The notes under the pieces: model-generated
Seen by the model: only the letters and a program-made list of their open reading frames with translations
Told to the model about the DNA's origin: nothing
The model's database searches: none
Part shown: positions 29,016-37,782 of the stretch, one piece after another
Position numbering within the stretch: position 1 is the first letter of the stretch
Layout: each line of letters opens with the position of its first letter
Position numbers and translations under genes: made by a program
NCBI GenBank assembly: GCA_023410535.1
Contig: JAEYPR010000003.1
Span: forward strand, 154,671 to 218,670
DNA: 64,000 bases
Reading direction: 5' to 3'
Source: Bacillota bacterium
GTDB taxonomy: Bacteria; Bacillota; UBA4882; UBA8346

Positions 29016-31118
29016 GTGGATATCGTGCATTCCAAAAAGACGATTTTACTCGTTGAAGATGACTTGGCTCATAAAGAAGTGATCTTTCGCTCCTTTGAAA
29101 ACATCCCCGATTTCGAACTGATCTGGTCGGGAACCTTGGCGGAGGCGCGCCATCAGCTTAGCGAATCTCGTCCCGCCTTGATCATCTCCGACTGGCGGCT
29201 CACCGACGGTCAGGGGACCGATCTGCTCCACGTGGTTCAAGCGGAAATCCCGTTAATTCTGATGACCAGTTACGGCAATGAAGAATTGGCAGTCGAGTTC
29301 ATCAAAGCCGGCATCAGCGATTATCTGGTGAAATCCCCGCAAGCATTCGAAAATTTACCCAATAACGTGCGCCGGGCGCTACGGGAATGGGATAATATTA
29401 TTGCCTTGAAAAAAGCCGAAAAGGCGTTAATCGAAAGCGAAGAACGCTACCGGCTGGCCACCGAAGGCGCCAATGACGTGATCTGGGATTACGATCCCCT
29501 TTCCCAAAAGATCTATTTGTCCGGCCGTTGGATCGAACTGCTGGGAATCGGTTCAGAACCATCCTGGTGCACCTATCAACAACTGCTGCAACAGATTCAC
29601 CCCAACGACCGCTCCCAAATTCTCCGGAAATGCCGGCGCCATATTCGCGGCGAAACCGACTACTTCAAATACGAATGTCAACTGGCAACCACCGATTCCA
29701 GCTACAAATGGGTGTTCATCCGCGGCAAAGCGCTCTATAACGAGTTGGGACAATTCGTCCGTTTTGCCGGGTCGTTCACCGACATCTCCATGCACAAGGA
29801 GAATCTCAACCGGATCGAAGAATTGGCGTATTACGACGCGGTTACCGGCTTGCCCAACCGGGTCCAGTTCACCAACCAATTGGAAGCGACCTTGGCAAAC
29901 CTGGCGACAGATCTAGGCGGCGCTATTTTTTATATCGATATCGACAACTTCAAAATTATCAACGACACCTTAGGCCACTCCTATGGCGACCGTTGCCTGC
30001 AAAGTCTAAGCCATGTCCTTGGCAACCTGGCCATCCCGGGGCAGTTTCTGTGCCGGCTGGGCGGCGACGAGTTTGTGATGCTGGTCCCCAACATCGCCGA
30101 TCCGGACGAACTGTCGGAGCTGGCCCAAATGATTCTGGCTTGTTTCACGGCGCCTTTAGTGATCGAGGAAAACCATTTCTATATCACCGCCAGTATTGGC
30201 ATTGCGACCTATCCGGCGGACGGCGCCACCGTGGATGAACTGTTGAAGAACGCCGATGCCGCCATGTATCAATCGAAAGCCCAGGGAAAAAACACCTTTA
30301 CCGTTTTCGACCGTTCCATCAGCGCCGCGATCTTTGAGAAGATGCAGTTGGGGAACAGTCTCCGCCGAGCCCTGGAAAATAACGAATTCGAACTTTATTA
30401 CCAGCCGCAATTCGAAACCCGTTCCGGCATGATCCATGGCTTTGAAGCCCTGATTCGCTGGAACAGTCCGCAACTGGGCCTCGTATCACCGTTGCGTTTC
30501 ATCCGTTTGGCGGAAGAGTTGGCCCTGATCGTGCCGATCGGCTATTGGGTGCTCCGGAACGCCTGCCGGTTCGCGGCGTCGTTATACCGCAACTACTCCG
30601 ATCTGCATATCGCCATTAATCTGTCCTACGTCCAACTTTTACAAACCGATTTCGTGGCGATGGTCAAATCGATTATCCAAACCAGCGGCGTCCCCCCGCA
30701 TATTATCAGTCTGGAGATTACCGAAAGCGTGTTGATGGAGTCGTTTGATTCAACCGTCGAAAAACTGGCGCAATTGAAGGAGTTTGGCATCCACATCGCG
30801 CTCGACGACTTCGGGACCGGCTACTCCTCGTTGAACTACCTCAAGCGGTTGCCGATCAGTGTGGTCAAGATCGACAAGTCTTTTTTGGAGGATGTGCGCG
30901 CCACCGACGAGCAGGAGATTATCGGGCTGATTGTCCAGCTGGCGCATACCATCGGGCTGAAAGTCGTCGCCGAAGGGGTGGAAACCCGGGAACAGCTGCA
31001 GTTGTTGCGCAATTACCGTTGCGATTACGTCCAGGGCTTTCTGTTCAGCCGGCCGGTCCCCGAGACCGCGGTCTTTGCTTTTCTCGCCCAATTAAATACG
31101 TCCAATCCGTTTGCATAG
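29016..31118 (+). CDS. Receiver-PAS-GGDEF-EAL cyclic-di-GMP signalling protein
   Basis: A soluble 700-residue protein. The receiver (1-125) has Asp59 in ISDWRLTDG and Lys106. A PAS domain spans about 138-265 and ends in a PAC-like 'GSFTDISMHKE'. The GGDEF domain (about 270-435) has the intact motif at 349-353 but no RxxD inhibitory site before it. The EAL domain (about 445-690) keeps EAL at 477-479 and NLS, EITES, DDFGTGYSS, KIDKSFL, AEGVE and QGFLF. Both synthesis and hydrolysis of c-di-GMP are therefore possible, presumably balanced by phosphorylation of the receiver. The listed start is a GTG. An in-frame GTG at 29025 has a better spaced AGGTGG and may be the true start. The next gene follows after 27 bases, so this opens a three-gene signalling operon. 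Confidence 0.92.
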   Translation: MDIVHSKKTILLVEDDLAHKEVIFRSFENIPDFELIWSGTLAEARHQLSESRPALIISDWRLTDGQGTDLLHVVQAEIPLILMTSYGNEELAVEFIKAGISDYLVKSPQAFENLPNNVRRALREWDNIIALKKAEKALIESEERYRLATEGANDVIWDYDPLSQKIYLSGRWIELLGIGSEPSWCTYQQLLQQIHPNDRSQILRKCRRHIRGETDYFKYECQLATTDSSYKWVFIRGKALYNELGQFVRFAGSFTDISMHKENLNRIEELAYYDAVTGLPNRVQFTNQLEATLANLATDLGGAIFYIDIDNFKIINDTLGHSYGDRCLQSLSHVLGNLAIPGQFLCRLGGDEFVMLVPNIADPDELSELAQMILACFTAPLVIEENHFYITASIGIATYPADGATVDELLKNADAAMYQSKAQGKNTFTVFDRSISAAIFEKMQLGNSLRRALENNEFELYYQPQFETRSGMIHGFEALIRWNSPQLGLVSPLRFIRLAEELALIVPIGYWVLRNACRFAASLYRNYSDLHIAINLSYVQLLQTDFVAMVKSIIQTSGVPPHIISLEITESVLMESFDSTVEKLAQLKEFGIHIALDDFGTGYSSLNYLKRLPISVVKIDKSFLEDVRATDEQEIIGLIVQLAHTIGLKVVAEGVETREQLQLLRNYRCDYVQGFLFSRPVPETAVFAFLAQLNTSNPFA

Positions 31119-31145
31119 AATCATCCGTCAAAGGAGGTCTGCATC

Positions 31146-31586
31146 ATGAACGGCGATGCCCTGGTTATTTTACTGGTTGAAGACAATGCCGATCACGCCG
31201 AGTTGATCATGCGGTGCTTTGAGGAACACCGGGTGGCGAACCGTGTTTATCATCTGTCCGATGGAGAAACCGCCCTTCATTACCTCACCGGGGTCGCCGC
31301 CTACGCGGACCGCACCCAATATCCGTTACCCCACTTGATCCTGCTTGATTTGCGCATTCCCAAAATCGACGGATTGCAAGTCTTAACCCGGATCAAAAAA
31401 GACGACCAATTGCGTCAGATTCCGGTGGTGGTCCTCTCCTCTTCCGAAAACGAGAAGGATTTGTTGACCGCTTATGAAAACTACGTCAACAGTTATGTAG
31501 TCAAGCCGCTTGATTTCCAAAAGTTCATGCAACTGATGGAGGAGCTTAATTTTTATTGGCTCGGTTGGAACAAAGTCCCCTATTGA
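31146..31586 (+). CDS. Single-domain response regulator, Rcp1-like
   Basis: A receiver of 146 residues without an output domain. VEDNADHAEL at the start and LLDLRIPKIDG with Asp68 are typical of the Rcp1/phytochrome-associated receiver group, which has a slightly longer loop before the phosphorylation site than CheY. Lys120 (VVKPLDF) is present. A strong ribosome site (AAAGGAGG) precedes the ATG. It lies between the GGDEF-EAL protein and the histidine kinase and is 21 bases from the kinase gene. It is the probable direct phosphoacceptor of that kinase, or a phosphate sink in a relay to the receiver of the GGDEF-EAL protein. Confidence 0.9.
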   Translation: MNGDALVILLVEDNADHAELIMRCFEEHRVANRVYHLSDGETALHYLTGVAAYADRTQYPLPHLILLDLRIPKIDGLQVLTRIKKDDQLRQIPVVVLSSSENEKDLLTAYENYVNSYVVKPLDFQKFMQLMEELNFYWLGWNKVPY

Positions 31587-31607
31587 GCCTCGGCCAAAGG
31601 AGTCGCG

Positions 31608-33461
31608 ATGCGGAAAATCAGCACCAAAATTTTTATTGCCATTTTAGCCAGCTCGATTTTGGTCGCAACCGTGGTCGGGGTTTTGATTTTGCTCGAAACC
31701 AGCCAAGTGATCGTCACCGAAACCACGGAAAAGATCGAGTGCCTGACCAAAAGCTATACCTATCAATTTGATCAGCGTTTCCGCAACGTCGACACTTCGT
31801 TGCGCAACTTGCAAGCGTACGTGATTTCAACCTTCGACACGGCCCGCTTCCGGCGGAATCACCGCTACCTGTATCAATACAAAGCGATGATGACCCCGTT
31901 GATCAAAAACACCCTAACCGCCACTCCCGGCGTGATTAACGCCTACTTTTATTTCGATCCCAACCTGATTGGAGAACCCAACGATATCTGGTTCACGCGT
32001 CAAACCCCGGACGGGTCGCTCCGGCGCATGCCGGAGATTAAAGACAAATATTACTTCAACCCCAATAACCCGCAAGCGACCTGGTTCTATCAGGCAATCC
32101 GCGAGCGCAAGACCATTACCACCGATCCTTACCATGATCCCTTCGCCAATCAGATGATGCTCATCTCGTGCACCAGCCCGATTTATCAGGACGGTCTTCT
32201 GATCGGGGTCGTCGGTTTTGACTTTCGCTTCGACGATATTTATCAGTCGGTCCAAAACATTAAGCCCTATCAAACCGGTTATGCGTTCCTCATGAACAAC
32301 CAGTTGCATTGGATTATCCATCCCAAGCTGAGCAAAGGCTTGACCAGCAATCTTTTGGAATCACGGCTTTATCCGCAGTTAACCAAAACGCTGGCAACCG
32401 ACGATTCGGGCATTATGAGTTATCGCGACGAATCGGGCGTTGCGCGAGTCGCCGCCTTCGCCAAGCTGTCCAACGGCTGGGTATTGGGAATCACCACGCC
32501 ATTGCAAGACGCCTATCAACGGGTCACCGCGATCCGCACGATCATCCTGGTGGCGCTGGGCATCGGCGTCCTGCTCGCGCTGGGCGCCGCACTGATCGTA
32601 GGCCGGTTAATCTCTCAACCCTTCAACCGGCTGGTGGAATATATCAACAGCGTGGCTCTTGGCAACCTGGATATTGAGATCCCTTTCCGCTACCACGATG
32701 AAATCGGCGTCGTTTATGACAAATTCCGGCATATGGTCACTTCCCTGCAAACCGCCCGCAACGAGATTACCAACTCCAATCAGGACCTGCTCACCAAAAA
32801 CGCCGAGTTGGAGCGGTTTACCTATACGGTATCCCATGACTTAAAAAGCCCGCTGATCACCATCAAAAGTTTCGCGGGACTGATCGCCAAGGAGATCGCG
32901 CAAGGGCGGTACGACCGGGTTCACTCCGATTTGCAACGGGTGGGGAATGCCGCCGATAAAATGGCGGAATTATTAGAGGGACTGCTGGAACTGTCGCGGA
33001 TCGGACGAATGGCCAACCCTTCGGAGACCATTGCGATGAGCGGGTTAGCCCAGGAAGTCCGGGAGTTACTGTTTGAAATCATCCAGGCCAAGCAGGTTCA
33101 AGTGCGGATTCAGACGGACATGCCGCCGGTGGTGGGTGATCAAAACCGGATTCGGGAAGTGTGGCAGAACCTGTTGGAAAACGCGGTGAAGTTTATGGAT
33201 AAGGATGGCGGGACGGTCGAGCTCGGTTGTTTGATTCACCAAGCAAAGCCGGTCTATTTTGTCAGTGACAACGGGCCGGGCATCCCCGCCCAATATCACG
33301 AAAAAATCTTCGGCCTCTTCGATAAGCTCGATAACCGGGCGGACGGCTCCGGCATCGGGTTGGCATTGGTCAAACGAATTGTCGAGTATCATCACGGCCG
33401 GATCTGGATCGAAAGCAAACCCGGCGTGGGAACGACCTTCTTCTTTACCATCGAGGAATAG
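31608..33461 (+). CDS. Sensor histidine kinase with extracytoplasmic Cache and HAMP domains
   Basis: A 617-residue kinase. One membrane helix (about 8-30), an extracytoplasmic region of about 270 residues with dCache features (FDPNLIGEPNDIWF, 'PYHDPFANQMMLISCTSPIY', 'GVVGFDFRFDDI'), a second helix (about 308-332), HAMP (about 330-382) and HisKA with His410 in VSHDLKSPL. The ATPase domain has NLLENAVKF, SDNGPGIP and GSGIGLALV. The H box and ATPase resemble those of the kinase at 1471-2961 (phytochrome type). The Cache domain suggests sensing of a small metabolite outside the inner membrane. It is the last gene of the 29016-33461 operon and likely feeds phosphate to the Rcp1-like protein and the c-di-GMP enzyme. 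GGAG precedes the ATG. Confidence 0.92.
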   Translation: MRKISTKIFIAILASSILVATVVGVLILLETSQVIVTETTEKIECLTKSYTYQFDQRFRNVDTSLRNLQAYVISTFDTARFRRNHRYLYQYKAMMTPLIKNTLTATPGVINAYFYFDPNLIGEPNDIWFTRQTPDGSLRRMPEIKDKYYFNPNNPQATWFYQAIRERKTITTDPYHDPFANQMMLISCTSPIYQDGLLIGVVGFDFRFDDIYQSVQNIKPYQTGYAFLMNNQLHWIIHPKLSKGLTSNLLESRLYPQLTKTLATDDSGIMSYRDESGVARVAAFAKLSNGWVLGITTPLQDAYQRVTAIRTIILVALGIGVLLALGAALIVGRLISQPFNRLVEYINSVALGNLDIEIPFRYHDEIGVVYDKFRHMVTSLQTARNEITNSNQDLLTKNAELERFTYTVSHDLKSPLITIKSFAGLIAKEIAQGRYDRVHSDLQRVGNAADKMAELLEGLLELSRIGRMANPSETIAMSGLAQEVRELLFEIIQAKQVQVRIQTDMPPVVGDQNRIREVWQNLLENAVKFMDKDGGTVELGCLIHQAKPVYFVSDNGPGIPAQYHEKIFGLFDKLDNRADGSGIGLALVKRIVEYHHGRIWIESKPGVGTTFFFTIEE

Positions 33462-33501
33462 TCCCTGCGCCCAGTTTGCTCCTTATTTTGTCTTTTTACC
33501 G

Positions 33502-33543
33502 ACCGGAAAACTCCATTCTGCTACCCGAATGGAGTTTTCCGGT
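33502..33543. terminator. Seventeen-base perfect hairpin between convergent operons
   Basis: ACCGGAAAACTCCATTC (33502-33518) pairs with GAATGGAGTTTTCCGGT (33527-33543) around an eight-base loop. There is no clean T run on either side, so it may be a bidirectional terminator or an mRNA 3'-end stabiliser for the kinase operon and the DUF2264 gene. Confidence 0.6.
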
Positions 33544-33547
33544 TGTC

Positions 33548-33666
33548 ATATGTCGAATCTGACTAGCCTAATCGGCTGTCCCGGTGCTTCGATTGCCAAT
33601 TCCGGACCCCGGATGTCGAATCCTACAACCTGAATCCGTTTTCCCGGGGGTTGTTTGTCGAATCCA
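33548..33666 (+). repeat. Three short direct repeats TGTCGAATC
   Basis: The nine-base word TGTCGAATC appears near 33550, 33614 and 33657 within about 115 bases of otherwise gene-free DNA. The significance is unknown. Confidence 0.4.
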
Positions 33667-33714
33667 ATCCCCTTAGCGCATTTTTGGGGCGGTTGGCCGG
33701 AGAACCCCGCTACC

Positions 33715-35772
33715 CTAACATTGCCGTTTGCCGTCGATATTAGCGAAATCGATCAGGTATTGTTGCCCGTCGCGCAACGCAACTCGCGCCCCCATTACCG
33801 AACCTGAGGGCAAAATCAGCAGCAACTCCAGCTGTTGCACAGGCGCAAGCTCATCCGCGGTCCACTCCGTATCATCGGTCTTATGCAGTAGCGCAACGAT
33901 CATCAACTCCATCGCCGGATTTTTTGCGGTCCGTTCCCGATGGGCGTAAATCACGGTGCTGGCGTCGGCCTCGGCGTTATTGCCCTGATGGGTCAGGGTA
34001 CGCAGGCCGTCCCAACCGTGATAGACGACGAGGGCGACCTGGCGACCGGGAATCGCCGCGGTCATCACCTGGCGGCCTTCCATTTCAAACCGCTCGATCC
34101 GGGCCGGCTTGCCGTCCAAATGCGGCAGGCCAAAATGGCCCAAGGTCAGTTGGTGTTCGTAGGCCAGCCGGTTGCGGTCCACCCGCAACGTCCCGCCGGG
34201 CAAGGTCAGTTCGGCGAGGTCAAGCACATAACCGCTGCCGTTGTTGGGCGGCCGGCGCATTAAGACCTGCCGGTACAACACGCCGTCGACTACGCCGTTA
34301 TAGAGCAGGCTTTGCGGCGTCACAAATTGATCGTGCTTGAGCGCGTCGCCTGCTTTGGCGGTCAATCCCAAATAAAACATGGCGTCGCGCTGGTCCAAAT
34401 CCCGGGGGTCGAGGCTTTTAAAACAATATTGCATCGCTGTTCCGCCGGCCGGATTATGGTCTTCCCAGGGAAAATGGGTATTGTAACAAAGCCGGTTGTA
34501 ATTATGGTCTTCCTCATTGACTTTGGCGGAGTGGATCTCGGAAGCGCCGGTTTTGCCGTGGTTGACCAATACCAGTCCCGGGTAATCGCGGACCAGCGTC
34601 CGGGAGGAAGCGCCTAACCCCTCCCAAAACCCGTCATTCTCCCGGGCCGTCCAAAACGGCGAGTCCTCGGGCAAGGCCAGGCTTAAGAAAGGCATGAACA
34701 TCGTAAACGGACTGGCCGACGAGCTATAGCTCTGCAACATGTATTCCTGGTGACCGTAAAAGCCGAGACTGGGCAGATCATTCATGAAGAAATCCTTTCT
34801 GGTGGTAAACTGGAGGATCGCCCCGGAGCAGAGCCGCCGGGACCAACCGGCGTCCAACGGATAGGGCGGTTTCAACATAAAGGCGATCGGAAACCCGCCG
34901 GCCACCCATAACCGGTAGCAAATGCTGCGCGACCACATATTGATGTAGCCGTCCCGGCCAAACAGATAGGGATACGACTCCATCAGTTTCCGGGTGTTCC
35001 GCTCAAATACCGCGGCGATCTCCGGCCAGTACTCATCACCGAACGCCCGGTTCCAGACCGTCTCGTAAATGCTGTACATGCTGACGGTGTAATAATTGTA
35101 GTTTTGTTCGAGATACCAGCCGTCGCCCGCATGATAGGAGGCAATCCACAACAAATGGTCCCGCAACAGTTGCTCGTCAATCGGGTACCCCTGTTTCTTT
35201 AAGAACGAGAGAATCTCGATATTAAAAAAGCGCCAATTGTTCTGAGTGGTCCGATGGTGACCCCAGCGCGACAGCGTTGCCGCGATGGCGTCCTGTTGCT
35301 CCCGGGTGTAATACGGCCAGACGATATCCGGCATCAATAGCAAAAACTTGCATAATCCCCCCAGTTCGCAAGTGAACTGATAGGTGGCGTCGGGCAGTTC
35401 CTCCGGCAACGGGATGGAGGTGGGATGCCCTGGCGTCAAAGCACGGTATAAATGATGACAATAATAGTCCCGGAGCCGGATGCCGTTGATCGTCACCTCC
35501 GGTTCCACATGCATCAACGGTCCGGCCAGCGCCATGGTCCGGCGCAACCCTTCAAACTCTAACGAGCGGTAGCGCCAGTCGGGGTCGCCCGGTTGGGGAT
35601 AGGTTTTACCCGGGACCGACGGAAAAACGAGCGGCTCATCCGGCGCCGCAATGTGTCTGAACGCTCTCGCTAAAATGTATTTGGCGCACTCGATATAATG
35701 CCGGCGGGTCATGCCCGTCAACGGGCTTAATTGGTAGTCGGGTTGATTGACTTGATACGCGTTAACACTCAA
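33715..35772 (-). CDS. DUF2264 domain-containing protein
   Basis: A protein of 685 residues. The first ~380 residues match DUF2264: start 'TGMTRRHYIECAKYIL', 'RSLEFEGLRRTMALAGPL', 'NNWRFFNIEILSFLKKQG' and 'DGWYLEQNYNYYTVSMY', which suggest an (alpha/alpha)6-barrel as in polysaccharide-processing enzymes. The C-terminal ~280 residues look beta-rich. There is no signal peptide, so it is cytoplasmic. It starts with TTG at 35772 behind a GAGG element and is the last gene of the carbohydrate ABC operon. I infer that it acts on an imported oligosaccharide, perhaps a uronate or plant-cell-wall fragment. No catalytic activity is established for the family as far as I know. Confidence 0.85.
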   Translation of the reverse strand: MSVNAYQVNQPDYQLSPLTGMTRRHYIECAKYILARAFRHIAAPDEPLVFPSVPGKTYPQPGDPDWRYRSLEFEGLRRTMALAGPLMHVEPEVTINGIRLRDYYCHHLYRALTPGHPTSIPLPEELPDATYQFTCELGGLCKFLLLMPDIVWPYYTREQQDAIAATLSRWGHHRTTQNNWRFFNIEILSFLKKQGYPIDEQLLRDHLLWIASYHAGDGWYLEQNYNYYTVSMYSIYETVWNRAFGDEYWPEIAAVFERNTRKLMESYPYLFGRDGYINMWSRSICYRLWVAGGFPIAFMLKPPYPLDAGWSRRLCSGAILQFTTRKDFFMNDLPSLGFYGHQEYMLQSYSSSASPFTMFMPFLSLALPEDSPFWTARENDGFWEGLGASSRTLVRDYPGLVLVNHGKTGASEIHSAKVNEEDHNYNRLCYNTHFPWEDHNPAGGTAMQYCFKSLDPRDLDQRDAMFYLGLTAKAGDALKHDQFVTPQSLLYNGVVDGVLYRQVLMRRPPNNGSGYVLDLAELTLPGGTLRVDRNRLAYEHQLTLGHFGLPHLDGKPARIERFEMEGRQVMTAAIPGRQVALVVYHGWDGLRTLTHQGNNAEADASTVIYAHRERTAKNPAMELMIVALLHKTDDTEWTADELAPVQQLELLLILPSGSVMGARVALRDGQQYLIDFANIDGKRQC

Positions 35773-35884
35773 TATCCTCAGCTCCTCAAAATTAGCGTCA
35801 ACTATTCAATCGGGCCGCTTGGATCGGATTGGTCACAGTTCACTCCCCTAAGCGGGAGCCCGGAGCCTGGAACCCGGGGCCCAG

Positions 35885-36754
35885 TCAGCCTTTGACCGCG
35901 CCTTCGGTCAGCCCCGCCAGGAAGGTGCGGTTGGCTAATAAATACATGACCAACATCGGAAGGATCGAAAGCGAAGCACCGGCCAGCATCAGGTTCCATT
36001 GGGTCGCCGCCGTCTCGCCATACTTCAGGGAAACCACGCCCACCGTCAAGGTCCGCAGATCCGGGCGGGTCATGGTGAAGATCGCCGGTAGGATATAGTC
36101 ATTCCAGGACATCCGGAACGAGAACAAGCCAACCACGCCCAAGATCGGTTTGATCAGGGGTAGGATAATATTCCAGTAGATCCGGAAAAAGCTGCAGCCG
36201 TCGATGGTCGCCGCTTCGTCCAACTCTTTCGGGACGCTTTTGACAAACCGCGACACCAAAAAGATGTTGGTTCCTTGCGCGCCGGTTTGGACCAGAATCA
36301 CCGCCCACAACGAATTGTGCAGTCCCAGCTCGACCATGAGCAGATACAGGGGACGCAAGGTTACCGCGCCGATCGAAATGAACATGGTGGAGAGATATGC
36401 CCCTACCAGCAGGCTTTTACCGGGAAATTCGCGGCGCGCGATACAATAACCGGCGGCCGAGGAGATCAACAACGATCCCAAGGTCGTGAAAAATCCGGTA
36501 TAAATACTGTTCCACGTGTATTGGGCAAAGTTGGCCTGTTGCCATGCCATCAGATAGTTTCCGAAAAACCATTGCTTGGGAAGGATGGTCCCGCCTAATG
36601 TGATCTCGGCATTACTTTTGAACGATCCCAACAAAGCGTAAAGGACCGGAAAGATCGTCACAATCACCACAATACCTAAAAACCCATACAACGCAGCGGT
36701 CCCAAGCAATCTCAGTGTCCTTTGGTTGGCCGCGGCCGGATTGATGATTTCCAT
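35885..36754 (-). CDS. Carbohydrate ABC transporter permease, MalG/LacG type
   Basis: A 289-residue inner-membrane protein with about six helices. The cytoplasmic EAA loop that docks the ATPase is clear: ELDEAATIDGCSFFRIYWNIILPLIKP. The C-terminus (GLTEGAVKG) is the typical ending of this CUT1 subfamily. It pairs with the permease at 36791-37711, 36 bases upstream. The start at 36754 has GAGGTGG eight bases before it. No ATPase gene is present in the locus; CUT1 systems of Bacillota often use a shared MsmK/MalK-like ATPase encoded elsewhere. Confidence 0.93.
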   Translation of the reverse strand: MEIINPAAANQRTLRLLGTAALYGFLGIVVIVTIFPVLYALLGSFKSNAEITLGGTILPKQWFFGNYLMAWQQANFAQYTWNSIYTGFFTTLGSLLISSAAGYCIARREFPGKSLLVGAYLSTMFISIGAVTLRPLYLLMVELGLHNSLWAVILVQTGAQGTNIFLVSRFVKSVPKELDEAATIDGCSFFRIYWNIILPLIKPILGVVGLFSFRMSWNDYILPAIFTMTRPDLRTLTVGVVSLKYGETAATQWNLMLAGASLSILPMLVMYLLANRTFLAGLTEGAVKG

Positions 36755-36790
36755 TCCAACACCACCTCGAATTATCTAGGGGATTTTCGA

Positions 36791-37711
36791 CTAAAACATC
36801 TCATTCAGCTTTTTGGACCAGGACAGATAGCCCACTGTCACCAACCCGATCAGGATGGAGGCCACAAACGCCACCGCCGAACCGTAGCCGTACGCCATAT
36901 TGGCGTTGCCGATCTCCGACAGCGGGAAAAACAGTTTATAAATATATAGGTACATGACATCGGTCGCTCCCGCCGGGCCGCCGGCGGTCAAAATCATGAT
37001 ACTCTCATACCCTTTTAAGCTGACGATGATCGCCAACATCACCACGACCTGCAGCACCGGCCCCAACATCGGCAGGGTAATCAGATACAAGGTTTGGAAC
37101 GGGTTGGCCCCGTCAATGGCGGCGCTTTCATAGAGTTCGTCGGGGATCGATTGCAGACCGGCCAGGAAATAAATCATATAATTGCCGATCGCGCCCCAGG
37201 AAGCCACGAGAATCGAGGTCAACATCGCCAGTTTTAACCCCAGCCACTCAACGGGGGTGTTGATCAAATGAAGTTTCAGTAACAGTTGATTGATGATCCC
37301 GTTATAGGAATTGAAGATGAAGTAAAACACCAGACTCATAATGGCCGTACTGATGATCGTCGGCATAAAGACGGTAATCCGGAAGAAGTCGCGCCCTTTC
37401 AACTTGCTGTTGAGAATGACCGCTAGGATAAATGACAACGGCAAGGTGATTAACAATTTTCCGCCAGAGTAAACTACCGTGTTGAGCACCGATTTCCAGA
37501 AATCGGCGTCCCGGGTAAACAGCCGCGTGAAGTTTTCCAACCCGATAAATTGGGGATCCAGCATGCCGTTAAAGTTGAAAAACATGTATTTCAACGCCCA
37601 CGCCAACGGATAAATGGTAAAGACCACCAAAAACAACATGCTGGGAAAGACCATCAAATAAACCGTTTTATTTTTTTGGATCCTGTCGACAAAGCCCGCT
37701 ATTTTTTCCAT
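36791..37711 (-). CDS. Carbohydrate ABC transporter permease, MalF/LacF type
   Basis: About 306 residues with six helices. The EAA loop reads ELYESAAIDGANPFQTLYLITLPMLGP, and the ending YLSWSKKLNEMF is normal for the family. GAGGTG lies five bases before the ATG at 37711, which is better placed than the GTG six bases further upstream. With the 35885-36754 permease it forms the membrane heterodimer of a CUT1 importer fed by the binding protein at 37783-39111. The substrate is not readable from the sequence but is likely an oligosaccharide given the DUF2264 neighbour. Confidence 0.93.
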   Translation of the reverse strand: MEKIAGFVDRIQKNKTVYLMVFPSMLFLVVFTIYPLAWALKYMFFNFNGMLDPQFIGLENFTRLFTRDADFWKSVLNTVVYSGGKLLITLPLSFILAVILNSKLKGRDFFRITVFMPTIISTAIMSLVFYFIFNSYNGIINQLLLKLHLINTPVEWLGLKLAMLTSILVASWGAIGNYMIYFLAGLQSIPDELYESAAIDGANPFQTLYLITLPMLGPVLQVVVMLAIIVSLKGYESIMILTAGGPAGATDVMYLYIYKLFFPLSEIGNANMAYGYGSAVAFVASILIGLVTVGYLSWSKKLNEMF

Positions 37712-37738
37712 TCGCACACCTCATTTACTCAAGGAATC

Positions 37739-37769
37739 AAAAAGGGAAGAAGCAATTCTTCCTCCCTTT
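37739..37769 (-). terminator. Intercistronic hairpin between binding-protein and permease genes
   Basis: On the minus strand AAAGGGAGGAAG and CTTCTTCCCTTT form a 12-base stem (one G-T pair) followed by five T. It sits inside the operon, where such partial terminators usually keep the binding-protein message in excess over the permeases. Confidence 0.75.
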
Positions 37770-37782
37770 CCGACCGTAACGA

